A stretch of DNA of 64,000 bases from Blattamonas nauphoetae (Eukaryota; Preaxostyla; Oxymonadida), in contig JARBJD010000040.1 in the NCBI GenBank assembly GCA_033064195.1, positions 186,001 through 250,000 of the forward strand. The letters are read 5' to 3'. Below the pieces are notes generated by a model. That model worked only from the letters and a program-made list of their open reading frames with translations. It was not told where the DNA came from and made no database searches. The translations under genes were made by a program, and so were the position numbers. Positions 55,905 through 64,000 of this stretch are shown piece after piece; position 1 is the stretch's first letter, and the number at the start of each line of letters is the position of its first letter.

Positions 55905-56210
55905 ATGGCACCAGGTTGGTTATCAAAATTAGCAGGAGTCGGTAAAACCATTCTTAGAATTGGAGCACCGTTTTTGAATCTCATTCCCTTTGTTGGACCA
56001 GTGATTTCTAAGATTGCACAGACAGGAGTGGAGATGATTCCAGACGTGAAATCGGATCAGCAAATCCATGCAGAAAAGATGGCACAATATGAGCAAGCCA
56101 TCAATGAAGGAAACAGTGCACTAGCGAATCAGCTCAGAGGTGAAATACTGAGACTGGAAGAAAAGCTGAAGCCGAAAGCAAAGTTAAAGAAAGTGAAAAA
56201 GTCTCGCTAG
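55905..56210 (+). CDS. small Polinton MAPG protein B
   Basis: 101 residues starting MAPGWLSKLAGVGKTILRIG. A hydrophobic helix with Gly and Pro follows (APFLNLIPFVGPVISKI), then a charged helix likely to form a coiled coil (ANQLRGEILRLEEKL) and a Lys-rich end (KPKAKLKKVKKSR). The start and overall layout match protein A. A minor capsid or DNA-binding role would suit the basic tail but is not established. Confidence 0.65.
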   Translation: MAPGWLSKLAGVGKTILRIGAPFLNLIPFVGPVISKIAQTGVEMIPDVKSDQQIHAEKMAQYEQAINEGNSALANQLRGEILRLEEKLKPKAKLKKVKKSR

Positions 56211-56252
56211 AGGCATCGAACCCTTTCCAGAAAAAAGGGAAAGAGAAATAAT
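56206..56252. repeat. shared motif plus hairpin, copy 2 (end of MAPG gene B)
   Basis: GTCTCGCTAGAGGCATCGAA followed by CCC and a hairpin CTTTCC...GGAAAG, then GAGA. The linear motif is in a different reading phase from copy 1 and spans the stop codon. The hairpin stem differs in sequence but still pairs. Confidence 0.5.
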
Positions 56253-56261
56253 CAATATTGT

Positions 56262-56273
56262 TTTTTTATTTTT
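56262..56273 (+). promoter_or_regulatory. T-rich 12-mer upstream of the first capsid-like gene
   Basis: TTTTTTATTTTT, exactly 6 bases before the ATG at 56280. Confidence 0.55.
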
Positions 56274-56279
56274 GATAAA

Positions 56280-58142
56280 ATGAACTCACACATTACACAT
56301 CTGACAAACAAAAGACATGGAGCCTCAACATTGACTGGAAATACCACAGGATCAATAAAGTACACCAGAGATGACATTGGTCAAATCCAACAGCAACTAA
56401 TGTCTGAACATCATGTTAATTTCCTCCTGAATGATGGAGCACACAGTACCTCAATACAAGAATTGAAACCATCAGAGAATTCACGCTTCTACAAAGGACA
56501 GGAGATAATCATTCCACTGACGGGTAATCAAGACATTTGTCAAATCGATGATTCCTTCATTACGTTCACCATCACAACGACTTTGAAAGTCAACAATTGG
56601 GACGTTACCGCAGACAAAGTTGGATCATACTCTAATGAAAGGATATTTATGTTCGTTGGACTCAAGCATTCAGCATCCATCTTTAGTAGATTTACTGTTC
56701 TTCACAACAATCAAAGAATTATAAGTACAGCAAACAATGATGTTTCAATGGAGTCTCACATCTACAATATGATCAAACCAAAGAGTCAATTGGAGAATCG
56801 TAAGCACGCACATACGCCATGGCAGAATGCTTGGAATCATGATGAATCTGTTGCTGGTGTCTATATTCCATTATCATCTTTCACTACAGTGTCACAAGCT
56901 GGTCATTTCACTGATACAATTAAGGTACCGATTCGTGTGTCAATAAACCTTGAAGATCTTCTCATTTTCTCTGGAATGACTGACTATCCAAAATGTCTCT
57001 TCGGTGATCTGAAATTGAGTGTGTACATTAATGAAGATGCCTTTGTTTGTTGTCCAGTAAATCCTGAACTCACTTTGAAGAATACACTTTCGACCTACAT
57101 TGGCTCAACAAAACCACCAATTCATCATGCAATTGCCGATTGTCAACAACATCGTCCATGGTTTTTCCATTCTCTTCTTGCGAACTGCACCAAGAATTTC
57201 GTTCAGATTGGCCAATCATTCAGGATATCAGCAGTGACTCAAGACATTTACTATAGCTCAGCAGGAACAGCAACAAAAGAACCAGAATTCGTGGATCAGT
57301 ACATATCATTGAACATTATAGACTATCAAATTGATGATGTGTATTGCATGAGTTCTGGATACAAAATGAAAGAAATAGCGAAAGAGAGTCTGAAAAAGAT
57401 GTATCAGAATCGTCCTGGAACAATTCCAGCCGAGAAGATATCGTTCTATCCATTTCAGAAGACACCAACTGCAACAGGTATTGATTGTACTCAACAGATG
57501 GTTCTCGTCAATGCCAAGGATATCATGCTACTCTTCCGTCACTACGACAATGAAGTCACATGTTTCCACAATCCAATGCAGAAAGATCTTCGTGTGCATC
57601 TCCTCAACAAATACTATCCAGAAAACTGGACATCAACGATTGGGGCTCGCTTCTATCAGTTCGCATTATCAACTCTCAACCTTGATTCATACCTCACTGT
57701 TCCAGATGATTTGGAGCGATCACTGACGGATTCTCTCGTTGAAGAACATCTTGAAGGTGGAAGAACATATCCAAATGAAACAATGGCAAGAGTATGACCA
57801 ATTCATGACAATACTGACTTCCTTTTGTGCTTCTCCACACAGAGAAGCGGATGTCCAACAAACTGCAATGATTCAATCAGTTCCAGAGGTCAGAATGTTC
57901 CAGTCACTTTGAGGTCAAGTCCGATTTACCAGGGTCTGATTGATACATACTACAATGTTCTCGATCCAAGTCAAAAGGGTGGTGACATGACAACATTTAC
58001 TCATCCTCCAGCACCGATTCTAGCAACCACTGCAACCACATGGTGGGTCCTACGATTCGTTAATGACGAACCTAAAGTTGAATATTATCCAAATCACACA
58101 CTGAAAGCATTGCACAAAGAACTCGGAATTCCGAAATCATAA
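56280..58142 (+). CDS. first capsid-like gene of the Polinton (looks broken)
   Basis: A capsid-like gene related to the one at 58189. Shared features are the early polar region, repeated beta-strand-rich blocks with CPV/CPI-type strands (CCPVNPELTLKNTL against CPIRTSTVIQKTL), and a similar C-terminal pattern around QG..D.Y and PAPILA. Size and strand content suit a double jelly-roll major capsid protein or a derived minor capsid paralogue. The gene appears broken once. Two capsid-like genes in tandem suggest duplication and divergence. Confidence 0.65.
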
Positions 58143-58170
58143 ATGAGCAAAAGAAAATAATGATATTGTA

Positions 58171-58182
58171 TTTTTTATTTTT
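58171..58182 (+). promoter_or_regulatory. T-rich 12-mer upstream of the second capsid-like gene
   Basis: TTTTTTATTTTT, exactly 6 bases before the ATG at 58189. Confidence 0.55.
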
Positions 58183-58188
58183 CTATAA

Positions 58189-59871
58189 ATGAGAAGTATC
58201 AGAGCAAATCAATCCAAACCAACATCGACATTAATTGAGCAAATTGAAGTCCAATCATACATGCCAAAACAGTGGGATTCAGAACCACACGTGTATTCGA
58301 TTCAAGAAGTGCATCCAACCAATCCTCCAATGTCGTGCAGAATCACAGATGAGATTGAAGTTCCATTGTGCTTTGACGGTCATGTTGTGACTGAGTTTTC
58401 GAAGAGTCATTTACGAATAGATCTAACGATCACCATTCCATATGTGAAACCAACATCCTCCAGTTTGGGTCCGTATGGAATGTTCTTTGGTTACAAATCT
58501 TCCTCGGATGCAATTCGAGACATGAGACTCGTTGATAGTCAAGGTAATATTATTGACAATTCACTACAGAATAATCACATCCACGAATCATTTCTGTATC
58601 ACACATTTAAGTCACATGAAGAGAAAAACAACATGAAGCATTGCTACAGTCTTCGGGAAAATGTTCAGAGAATGGATCCAAGTGTGTGTGGATTCTACTT
58701 TGGTCCGTTAAACACAGAATTTCAAACAATCACGAGAACAATTCCGTTGGTTATTCCATTTGTAAATTTGCTTCCACTGAGTACATTTGATCAGTATCCG
58801 AATTCCATCTTTGGTAATCTCCGGTTAAGATTTCATTTAACAACCGAATCACTTGTTTACTGTCCAATTCGGACATCCACAGTCATCCAAAAAACATTGG
58901 AAAACAGTCGCGAACAAAATCCAGATAAGTTGTTGATGTCTCTTTCAGACCCAACAGAAATGGACCTTCTGCGTGATGGAGAATTCTCAAATTTAACACA
59001 GGAATTTACACAAATCGGAAATCCGGTTCAACAATATAAAACACGTAACAGTCCTAATCCTTCCTCAGGAATATCAGAGATTTCTACAATGGAAGCAACC
59101 ATCACTGTCCTTTCTTCTTCGGTCGATAAAGTCACATCAATTTGCTACGGATATCAAATCACAGATGCAACAAAACAATCACTCTTCAATACATATTCAA
59201 AGACTCTTTATGTTCTGAAAGCAGAAAGAATTGACACACAATCGTTCCAATCAAAAGCGAATGCGATGGGAGTGAGATCAAACATCAGTATCAAACTCAA
59301 CAATCTCATGAATCTGATGTGCTTATTCCCAGAACGACCTAACGAATGTACAGTCTTCAGAAATCCTCAATACGTTGGTCAATTCGAAATGCTTGGATCC
59401 AACTTCCCCAATTTCCCAATGTCAACAATATCACCAGAGTTCTATCAAATGATGATGGTGAACGGTGATTTCATTGGATGTTCTGCCACAGAAGAGTTCG
59501 AAAACTCCATATGTTTACCTCGCACTTATTTCTACAAAGAAACAGAAAATGAATATAAACGAAAAAGACCAGTGACAGACGCAACTTCTTTCACATTCAT
59601 GGTGCCAACAGATCGAAGTGAAATCGCTGGTGGTGAAGAAGGTATTTCGACAGCAGAATCTGTCAATATTGTCTACAGAGGAACTCCAATAAAACAAGGA
59701 GAACTGGATCCGTATTTCACATCAACTCCAGAAGGTCCTCCTCCACCAATTCTCGCATTACATCAGGCAACATATTGGTTGTTCTGGATCGAAAATGGAC
59801 AACCACGGGTGAGATATGTCATTGATCGTCGACTCCAAGAAGCATATGAAGAAGTGAAGAGAGGATATTAA
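58189..59871 (+). CDS. second capsid-like protein of the Polinton (candidate major capsid)
   Basis: 560 residues, beta-rich, with no signal peptide or membrane span. Visible blocks are EVPLCFDGHVVTEFSKSHLR near residue 60, SIFGNLRLRFHLTTESLVYCPI near 205, and QMMMVNGDFIGCSATEEFEN near 425. The C-terminus has RGTPIKQGELDPYFTSTPE and PPPPILALHQATYW. Length, strand content and location fit the Polinton double jelly-roll capsid protein, but the assignment is by context and composition, not by a fold search. The inverted neighbour copy at 63019 carries a close relative. Confidence 0.7.
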   Translation: MRSIRANQSKPTSTLIEQIEVQSYMPKQWDSEPHVYSIQEVHPTNPPMSCRITDEIEVPLCFDGHVVTEFSKSHLRIDLTITIPYVKPTSSSLGPYGMFFGYKSSSDAIRDMRLVDSQGNIIDNSLQNNHIHESFLYHTFKSHEEKNNMKHCYSLRENVQRMDPSVCGFYFGPLNTEFQTITRTIPLVIPFVNLLPLSTFDQYPNSIFGNLRLRFHLTTESLVYCPIRTSTVIQKTLENSREQNPDKLLMSLSDPTEMDLLRDGEFSNLTQEFTQIGNPVQQYKTRNSPNPSSGISEISTMEATITVLSSSVDKVTSICYGYQITDATKQSLFNTYSKTLYVLKAERIDTQSFQSKANAMGVRSNISIKLNNLMNLMCLFPERPNECTVFRNPQYVGQFEMLGSNFPNFPMSTISPEFYQMMMVNGDFIGCSATEEFENSICLPRTYFYKETENEYKRKRPVTDATSFTFMVPTDRSEIAGGEEGISTAESVNIVYRGTPIKQGELDPYFTSTPEGPPPPILALHQATYWLFWIENGQPRVRYVIDRRLQEAYEEVKRGY

Positions 59872-59889
59872 TGATTAAACAGTTTTTGA

Positions 59890-59901
59890 TTTTTTATTTT
59901 T
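59890..59901 (+). promoter_or_regulatory. T-rich 12-mer upstream of the 59915 gene
   Basis: TTTTTTATTTTT, 13 bases before the ATG at 59915. Confidence 0.5.
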
Positions 59902-59914
59902 GCTAAAAACAGGA

Positions 59915-60325
59915 ATGGTCAAACGTTATTTCTCAATTCAGAATTCTCACACTGCTCAATTCCCTCATGATTTTGTCAATTCCCGAAAACAAAAATATGT
60001 TCACTTTCTTGACTGTAAGCTCATCCATGTGAAGGAAGAGATTGGTGAGACTTCAACGGTTATTTCCAAAGATATTCCTCAGAATTACACCGTTCACGCT
60101 GATTGGATCCAGACTGATGCACACAATGATTCATATGTTGCTTTCTGTAACGAACAGATTGCTAAGAGAAAGAAGTGGGAATTAAACACTCGACAATCAA
60201 TTGTGAAGATCTGGTTCAAAGACAGTTCTGGTGAATCAATTGAGATGGAATCAACCGAGACAATCAATGGAAAAATAATCAAAGAGTACTATGAATTTCT
60301 GGTTGATCTCATGTTGGAATATTGA
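59915..60325 (+). CDS. terminal small Polinton gene of unknown function
   Basis: 136 residues from the ATG at 59915 (MVKRYFSIQNSHTAQFPHDF). It looks like one small alpha/beta domain with alternating strands (KYVHFLDCKLIHVKEE, NYTVHADWIQ, SYVAFCNEQIAKRKKWEL, IVKIWFKDSSGESIEM). A near-identical copy is at 62570-62980. Its place between capsid gene and terminal repeat and its conservation between copies suggest a needed function, perhaps in the virion. No family is recognised. Confidence 0.75.
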   Translation: MVKRYFSIQNSHTAQFPHDFVNSRKQKYVHFLDCKLIHVKEEIGETSTVISKDIPQNYTVHADWIQTDAHNDSYVAFCNEQIAKRKKWELNTRQSIVKIWFKDSSGESIEMESTETINGKIIKEYYEFLVDLMLEY

Positions 60326-60365
60326 ATGGTGTTCGCATATTTTTATAATTGGACATTGAAGATGG

Positions 60366-61217
60366 CAAAAATAACCGAAGAGAAGAGCCTTCCCACGTTC
60401 GTACAAGCTTCCTATAGACACCCCGATACTCCTTTGGGGATCGTTCTATCGCGATCCTTCTAAATGACTGCTGCTGGCGAAGTCCTTGAAGGGTTAAGTC
60501 TTGGGTGGGCATGATTTACGGTCAAATTCTTTCAAAGAATCTGTAGCCAACATGAACCCCGGGGACAATCTTTCGATCATCCGTCTCCAATCCAACCTCC
60601 AAATCGTTCTGCGCATCAGTCACCAGGGCACCATTTTGTCTGAGTATCTTGGAACTTTACGTCGAGGGCTCTGCACTTGAACTTGTTCTGAAACTCCTCT
60701 TCATAAACAAATTAAAAAATCAGAAAGTTAAAAAAGTTTAACGTTTGTTTTTGGATCGTCAATATCTCAGGAACTACTGCTCAGATCACTCTGAAAACAT
60801 CAGAAATGAACTCAGCAGATCGGGATTGACCTTGGAAGAGGTTTGTGTGGTCAAAGCTCAAATTTGTATTTTTCGAACTTTGTCTGGATCTCCTCTTCAT
60901 ATACAAATTAAAAAAATCGATAAAAAATAAATCAGCGTTAATTTTGAGATCACCCATAACTCCACAAATACTTCTCAGATCACACGAAACACGTCGTATA
61001 TAAACACGTCAGACCGATATTAGCCTTGTCAGTACACTTTTGGATGATCACAAAAATTGAATTTTTTATTTACCTTAAATTTGAGTGAAAAAAAGTGAAA
61101 AAATCAAATTTGACCAAAACAATCCATGGATGCCCTGGGTGCATGGGGAGGTAGTGCACATCATTCTGGTGCATTCTGAGCGGGCCCCTGCTCCGTGGAC
61201 TTTGTGGACTTGTGGAC
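60366..61217 (-). repeat. right terminal inverted repeat of the Polinton
   Basis: It is the inverted partner of 43667-44518, with both tandem units retained. An open frame in its inner part (minus strand 60509-60366) reads the same as that at 44373 and 62383. This follows from the sequence identity of the repeats and is not by itself evidence of a gene. Confidence 0.9.
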
Positions 61218-61858
61218 AGTAGTATAGTTGGCGAATCTCTCTATCTACCTACTTCCCAATTAGTACGGAATAAATCACTTTTGACCTCAAAAACACACAT
61301 TTCCTTCTTCTTCGGTTTTGATGAAATTTGGACCTAATTCTTACATTTTTCGATCAAATATACTCCAAAAATGGATTGAAGTCTATGCATTGACAAATCA
61401 ATCGGCATGATCATTTGGTGGTTGTTTCCAATGACTATTGCTGTCAATGTGTCAATGGGTAAATCGGCATTTTTATTTTATTTACAAATCCACAGGTCCA
61501 CAGGTCCACAAGTCCACCGACTACTTAGGAAGTAATGCGGAGATTTGTAAAAGAACTATTCTTCATGCTAACAGCTGGTATCTTACATTTATCATTATTG
61601 TTTCTGTGGACTTTTTACTTTTGATGCCACAATTTTCTTCATATTTTCCATTGACAGTTGACATACAGTAGAATAAAGGATATTGATAGATATTCCATGT
61701 GCAGTACGCTCCGTGGACATGTGGACCTGTGGACCCGTGGACCCGTGGATTTATAAACAAAATAAAATCCGGGAATTACCCATTGACACATTGACAGCAA
61801 TAGCAATGGTGAAGACCTATTGTTTCCTTATGCCAATGGAAATGTCAATGGATCGACT
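61218..61858 (+). repeat. repeat-filled gap between the two Polintons
   Basis: From 61218 to about 61520 it resembles 43191-43480 in the same orientation (AGTAGTATAGTTGGCGA, ACGGAATAAAT, CACATTTCCTTCTTCTTCGG), ending in GTCCACAG octamers. A relative of the GTGGACTTTT repeat follows at 61603, then inverted GTGGAC octamers at 61713-61750. No gene is seen. Confidence 0.7.
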
Positions 61859-62531
61859 GGTCCACCGGTCCACGGTGCAGGGGCACACTCAGAATACACC
61901 AGAATGACGTGCACAACCTCCCCATGCATCCAGACCATCCGTGGATTGTTTTGGTCAAAAATGATTTTTTCACTTTTTTTCACTCTTATTAATGAACATT
62001 AAAAAAATGAATTTTTCAAAATTAACCTTTATTTTTGCGATCATCCAAAATTGTTCTGACAAGGCTAATATCAGTCTAAAGAGTTTAAATACGACGTGTT
62101 TCGTGTGATCTGAGAAGTATTTCCGGAGTTATGGGTAGTCCAAAAATAAATGTTAAACTTTTTTAACTTTCTGATTTTTTAATTTGTATATGAAGGGGAG
62201 TTGTTGGCCAAGTTCAAGTATTGAGCCCTCGACGTAAAGTTCCAAGATACTCAGACAAAATGGTGCCCTGGTGACTGATGCGCAGAACGATTTGGAGGTT
62301 GGATTGGAGACGGATGATCGAAAGATTGTCCCCGGGGTTCATGTTGGCATTAGATTCTTTACAAAGAATTTGACCGTAAATCATGCCCACCCAAGACTTA
62401 ACCCTTCAAGGACTTCGCCAGCAGCAGTCATTTAGAAGGATCGCGATAGAACGATCCCCAAAGGAGTATCGGGGTGTCTATAGGAAGCTTGTACGAACGT
62501 GGGAAGGAACTTCTCTTCGGTTATTTTTACC
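61859..62531 (+). repeat. terminal repeat of the second Polinton
   Basis: The outer part is diverged (GTCCACCGGTCCACGGTGCA). It has only one of the two tandem units seen in the repeats of the first element, so it is about 180 bp shorter. The inner 300 bp (62225-62530) is nearly identical to 44215-44518. Confidence 0.85.
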
Positions 62532-62569
62532 ATCTTCAATGTCCAATTATAAAAATATGCGAACACCAT

Positions 62570-62980
62570 TCAATATTCCAACATGAGATCAACCAGAAAT
62601 TCATAGTACTCTTTGATTATTTTTCCATTGATTGTCTCCGTTGTTTCCATCTCTATTGATTCACCAGAACTGTCTTTGAACCAGATCTTCACTATTGACT
62701 GTCGAGTACTTAGTTCCCACTTCTTTCTCTTCGCAATCTGTTCGTTACAGAAAGCAACATATGAATCATTGTATGCATCAGACTGAATCCAATCAGCGTG
62801 AATGGTGTAATTCTGAGGAATATCTTTTGAAATAACCGTTGAAGTCTCACCAATCTCTTCCTTCACATGGATGAGCTTACAGTCAAGAAAGTAGATATAT
62901 TTTTGTTTTCTGGAATTAACAAAATCAGGAGGAAATTGAGCAGTGTGAGAATTCTGAATTGAGAAATAACGTTTGACCAT
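62570..62980 (-). CDS. terminal small gene of the second Polinton
   Basis: 136 residues, nearly identical to the product of 59915-60325, with about half a dozen substitutions (for example KYIYFLDCK for KYVHFLDCK). The upstream sequence on the minus strand, ATTTTATTTTTGTAGAAAAC, is a variant of the T-rich motif. The differences are mostly conservative, which suggests that the protein was under selection. Confidence 0.8.
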   Translation of the reverse strand: MVKRYFSIQNSHTAQFPPDFVNSRKQKYIYFLDCKLIHVKEEIGETSTVISKDIPQNYTIHADWIQSDAYNDSYVAFCNEQIAKRKKWELSTRQSIVKIWFKDSSGESIEMETTETINGKIIKEYYEFLVDLMLEY

Positions 62981-63018
62981 TGTTGTTTTCTACAAAAATA
63001 AAATATCACATTTGATTC

Positions 63019-64000
63019 TTAATATCCTCTCTTCACTTCTTCATATGCTTCTTGGAGTCGACGATCAATGACATATCGTACTCGTGGTTGTCCATTTTCG
63101 ATCCAGAACAACCAGTATGTTGCCTGATGTAATGCGAGAATTGGTGGAGGAGGACCTTCTGGAGTTGATGTGAAATATGGATCGAGTTCTCCCTGATTGA
63201 TTGGTGTTCCTCTGTAGACAATATTGACTGATTCTGCTGTCGAGATTCCTTCTTCTCCACCAGCAATTTCACTTCGATCTGTTGGAACCATAAAAGTGAA
63301 AGAAGTCGCATCTGTTGTTGCTCTTCTTCTCTTGAAATCTTTTCCTCTGTCGTGAAATACGCGAGTGGAACAAATAGAATTTTCAAACTCTTCTGTTGCA
63401 GAACATCCAATGAAATCACCATTCACCATCATCATTTGATAGAACTCTGGTGATATAGTTGACATTGGGAAATTGGGAAAGTTGGATCCAAGCATTTCGA
63501 ATTGACCAACGTATTGAGGATTTCTGAAGACTGTACACTCATTAGGTCGTTCAGGGAATAAGCACATAAGATTCATGAGATTGTTGAGTTTGATACTTAT
63601 GTTTGATCGAACTCCCATGGCATTTGGTTTTGATTGAAATGACTGTGTGTCAATTCTTTCTGCTTTCAGAACATATAAAGTCTTTGTGTAAGTGTTTATC
63701 AGAGATTGTTTAGTTGCATCAGTTATTTGATATCCATAGCAAACTGATGTGACTTTATCAACTGATGAAGCAAGAACAGTGGAAGTTTCTGGCGATGTAG
63801 CGATATATTTGACAGTACCTGATGATGCCGGTTGAAAATATTGAATTCGTTGAACTGGATTCCCGATTTGTGTAAACTCTTGAGTTAATGTCGAGAAGTC
63901 TCCATCGTACATTAATTCTGTTTGGGATTGAGTTGACAGAGTTGATATCGAAATACTTGGATTTTGATCAATACTGTTTTCAAGTGTTTTCCTTACGATT
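63019..64000 (-). CDS. capsid-like gene of the second Polinton (partial at window edge)
   Basis: The frame is open from the window edge to its stop at 63019, about 326 codons. It aligns with the C-terminal 60 per cent of the capsid-like protein at 58189-59871, nearly identical from VDKVTS onward (DATKQSL, RPNECTVFRNPQYVGQ). The most variable stretch lies just before this, around FQPASSGTVKYIATSPETS. The N-terminal part lies outside the window. Confidence 0.75.
   Translation of the reverse strand, partial: IVRKTLENSIDQNPSISISTLSTQSQTELMYDGDFSTLTQEFTQIGNPVQRIQYFQPASSGTVKYIATSPETSTVLASSVDKVTSVCYGYQITDATKQSLINTYTKTLYVLKAERIDTQSFQSKPNAMGVRSNISIKLNNLMNLMCLFPERPNECTVFRNPQYVGQFEMLGSNFPNFPMSTISPEFYQMMMVNGDFIGCSATEEFENSICSTRVFHDRGKDFKRRRATTDATSFTFMVPTDRSEIAGGEEGISTAESVNIVYRGTPINQGELDPYFTSTPEGPPPPILALHQATYWLFWIENGQPRVRYVIDRRLQEAYEEVKRGY

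Larger units (their letters stand above)
43667..61217 (+). mobile_element. Polinton/Maverick virus-like element
   Basis: About 17.5 kb bounded by terminal inverted repeats of about 850 bp. Its parts in order are a small gene, polymerase B, integrase, a small gene, a packaging-type ATPase on the minus strand, a 316-residue gene, three short genes, two capsid-like genes and a terminal small gene. Its base composition is clearly more AT-rich than the host genes around it. It looks largely whole, with about one break. The two terminal repeats are nearly identical over their inner 300 bp and a close relative lies next to it, so it is probably young. A 6-bp target duplication, usual for the family, is not evident because GTCCAC-type repeats abut both ends. 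Confidence 0.92.
61859..64000 (-). mobile_element. second Polinton copy, opposite orientation, cut by the window end
   Basis: It starts with a terminal repeat like those of the first element and continues with the terminal small gene and a capsid-like gene, both on the minus strand. Its right-hand end therefore faces the right-hand end of the first element. Coding regions are very similar to those of the first copy, so both are probably young. No break is evident in the part visible here. Confidence 0.88.

Noticed and set aside
55748-56252. tRNA genes on the minus strand
   Set aside because: GGGTTCGA resembles a T-arm, but no D-arm, anticodon arm or matching acceptor stem of correct spacing is present.
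1-64000. A non-standard genetic code with TAA/TAG as Gln, as known in one oxymonad
   Set aside because: Recognisable genes end at TAA, TAG and TGA at the expected family lengths, and these codons do not occur inside conserved domains.

Overview
The window looks like a nuclear chromosome segment of an anaerobic flagellate, most likely an oxymonad (Preaxostyla, Metamonada) close to Blattamonas. This is inference. It rests on very large surface proteins with a beta-helix ectodomain, one membrane span and a degenerate kinase tail; on a lineage-typical alpha-solenoid protein family; on very short introns; and on a Polinton. TAA, TAG and TGA all end genes, so the code is standard. I see no rRNA, tRNA or CRISPR.

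Layout. (1) 0-7.7 kb: a solenoid-family protein, an RWD+RBR ubiquitin ligase of the RNF216/TRIAD3 kind, and a large solenoid protein with short introns. (2) 7.8-21.2 kb: two surface beta-helix/pseudokinase receptor loci; the second is split in two by about 1 kb of unrelated sequence. (3) 21.2-24.3 kb: a solenoid gene fragment and an apparently whole 2.3 kb Tc1/mariner-pogo type DNA transposon with 38 bp inverted ends and a TA duplication. (4) 24.4-33.6 kb: a PB1-domain protein, a basic low-complexity protein with short introns, a beta-helix type I membrane protein with a PPxY-like tail, and a five-span prominin-like protein that becomes one open frame of 1067 residues once four introns of 29-97 nt are removed. 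(5) 33.8-41.5 kb: a third beta-helix/pseudokinase receptor locus with one frame break at a domain junction.

(6) 42-64 kb: AT-rich, repeat-laden DNA holding a 17.5 kb Polinton/Maverick (about 43667-61217) with roughly 850 bp terminal inverted repeats. It carries a protein-primed type DNA polymerase B with an embedded HNH domain, an rve-type integrase, a packaging-type ATPase, two capsid-like genes and several small genes of unknown role. It looks largely whole, with about one break. A second, closely related copy in the opposite orientation starts near 61859 and runs off the window. Short GTCCAC-rich repeats lie outside, at the edges of and inside the element.

Functional links. The three receptor loci, the PPxY-tailed protein and the prominin-like protein are all predicted to be at the cell surface, while the RBR ligase and PB1 protein are predicted to be cytosolic regulators. 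Nothing shows that they form one pathway. The clearest unusual signals are the short-intron rule (GTTTGT/GTCTGY donors), the repeated receptor architecture with kinase tails lacking catalytic motifs, the identical 12-base T-rich motif placed just upstream of most Polinton starts, the HNH insert in the Polinton polymerase, and a hairpin-bearing motif shared out of frame by two adjacent Polinton genes.
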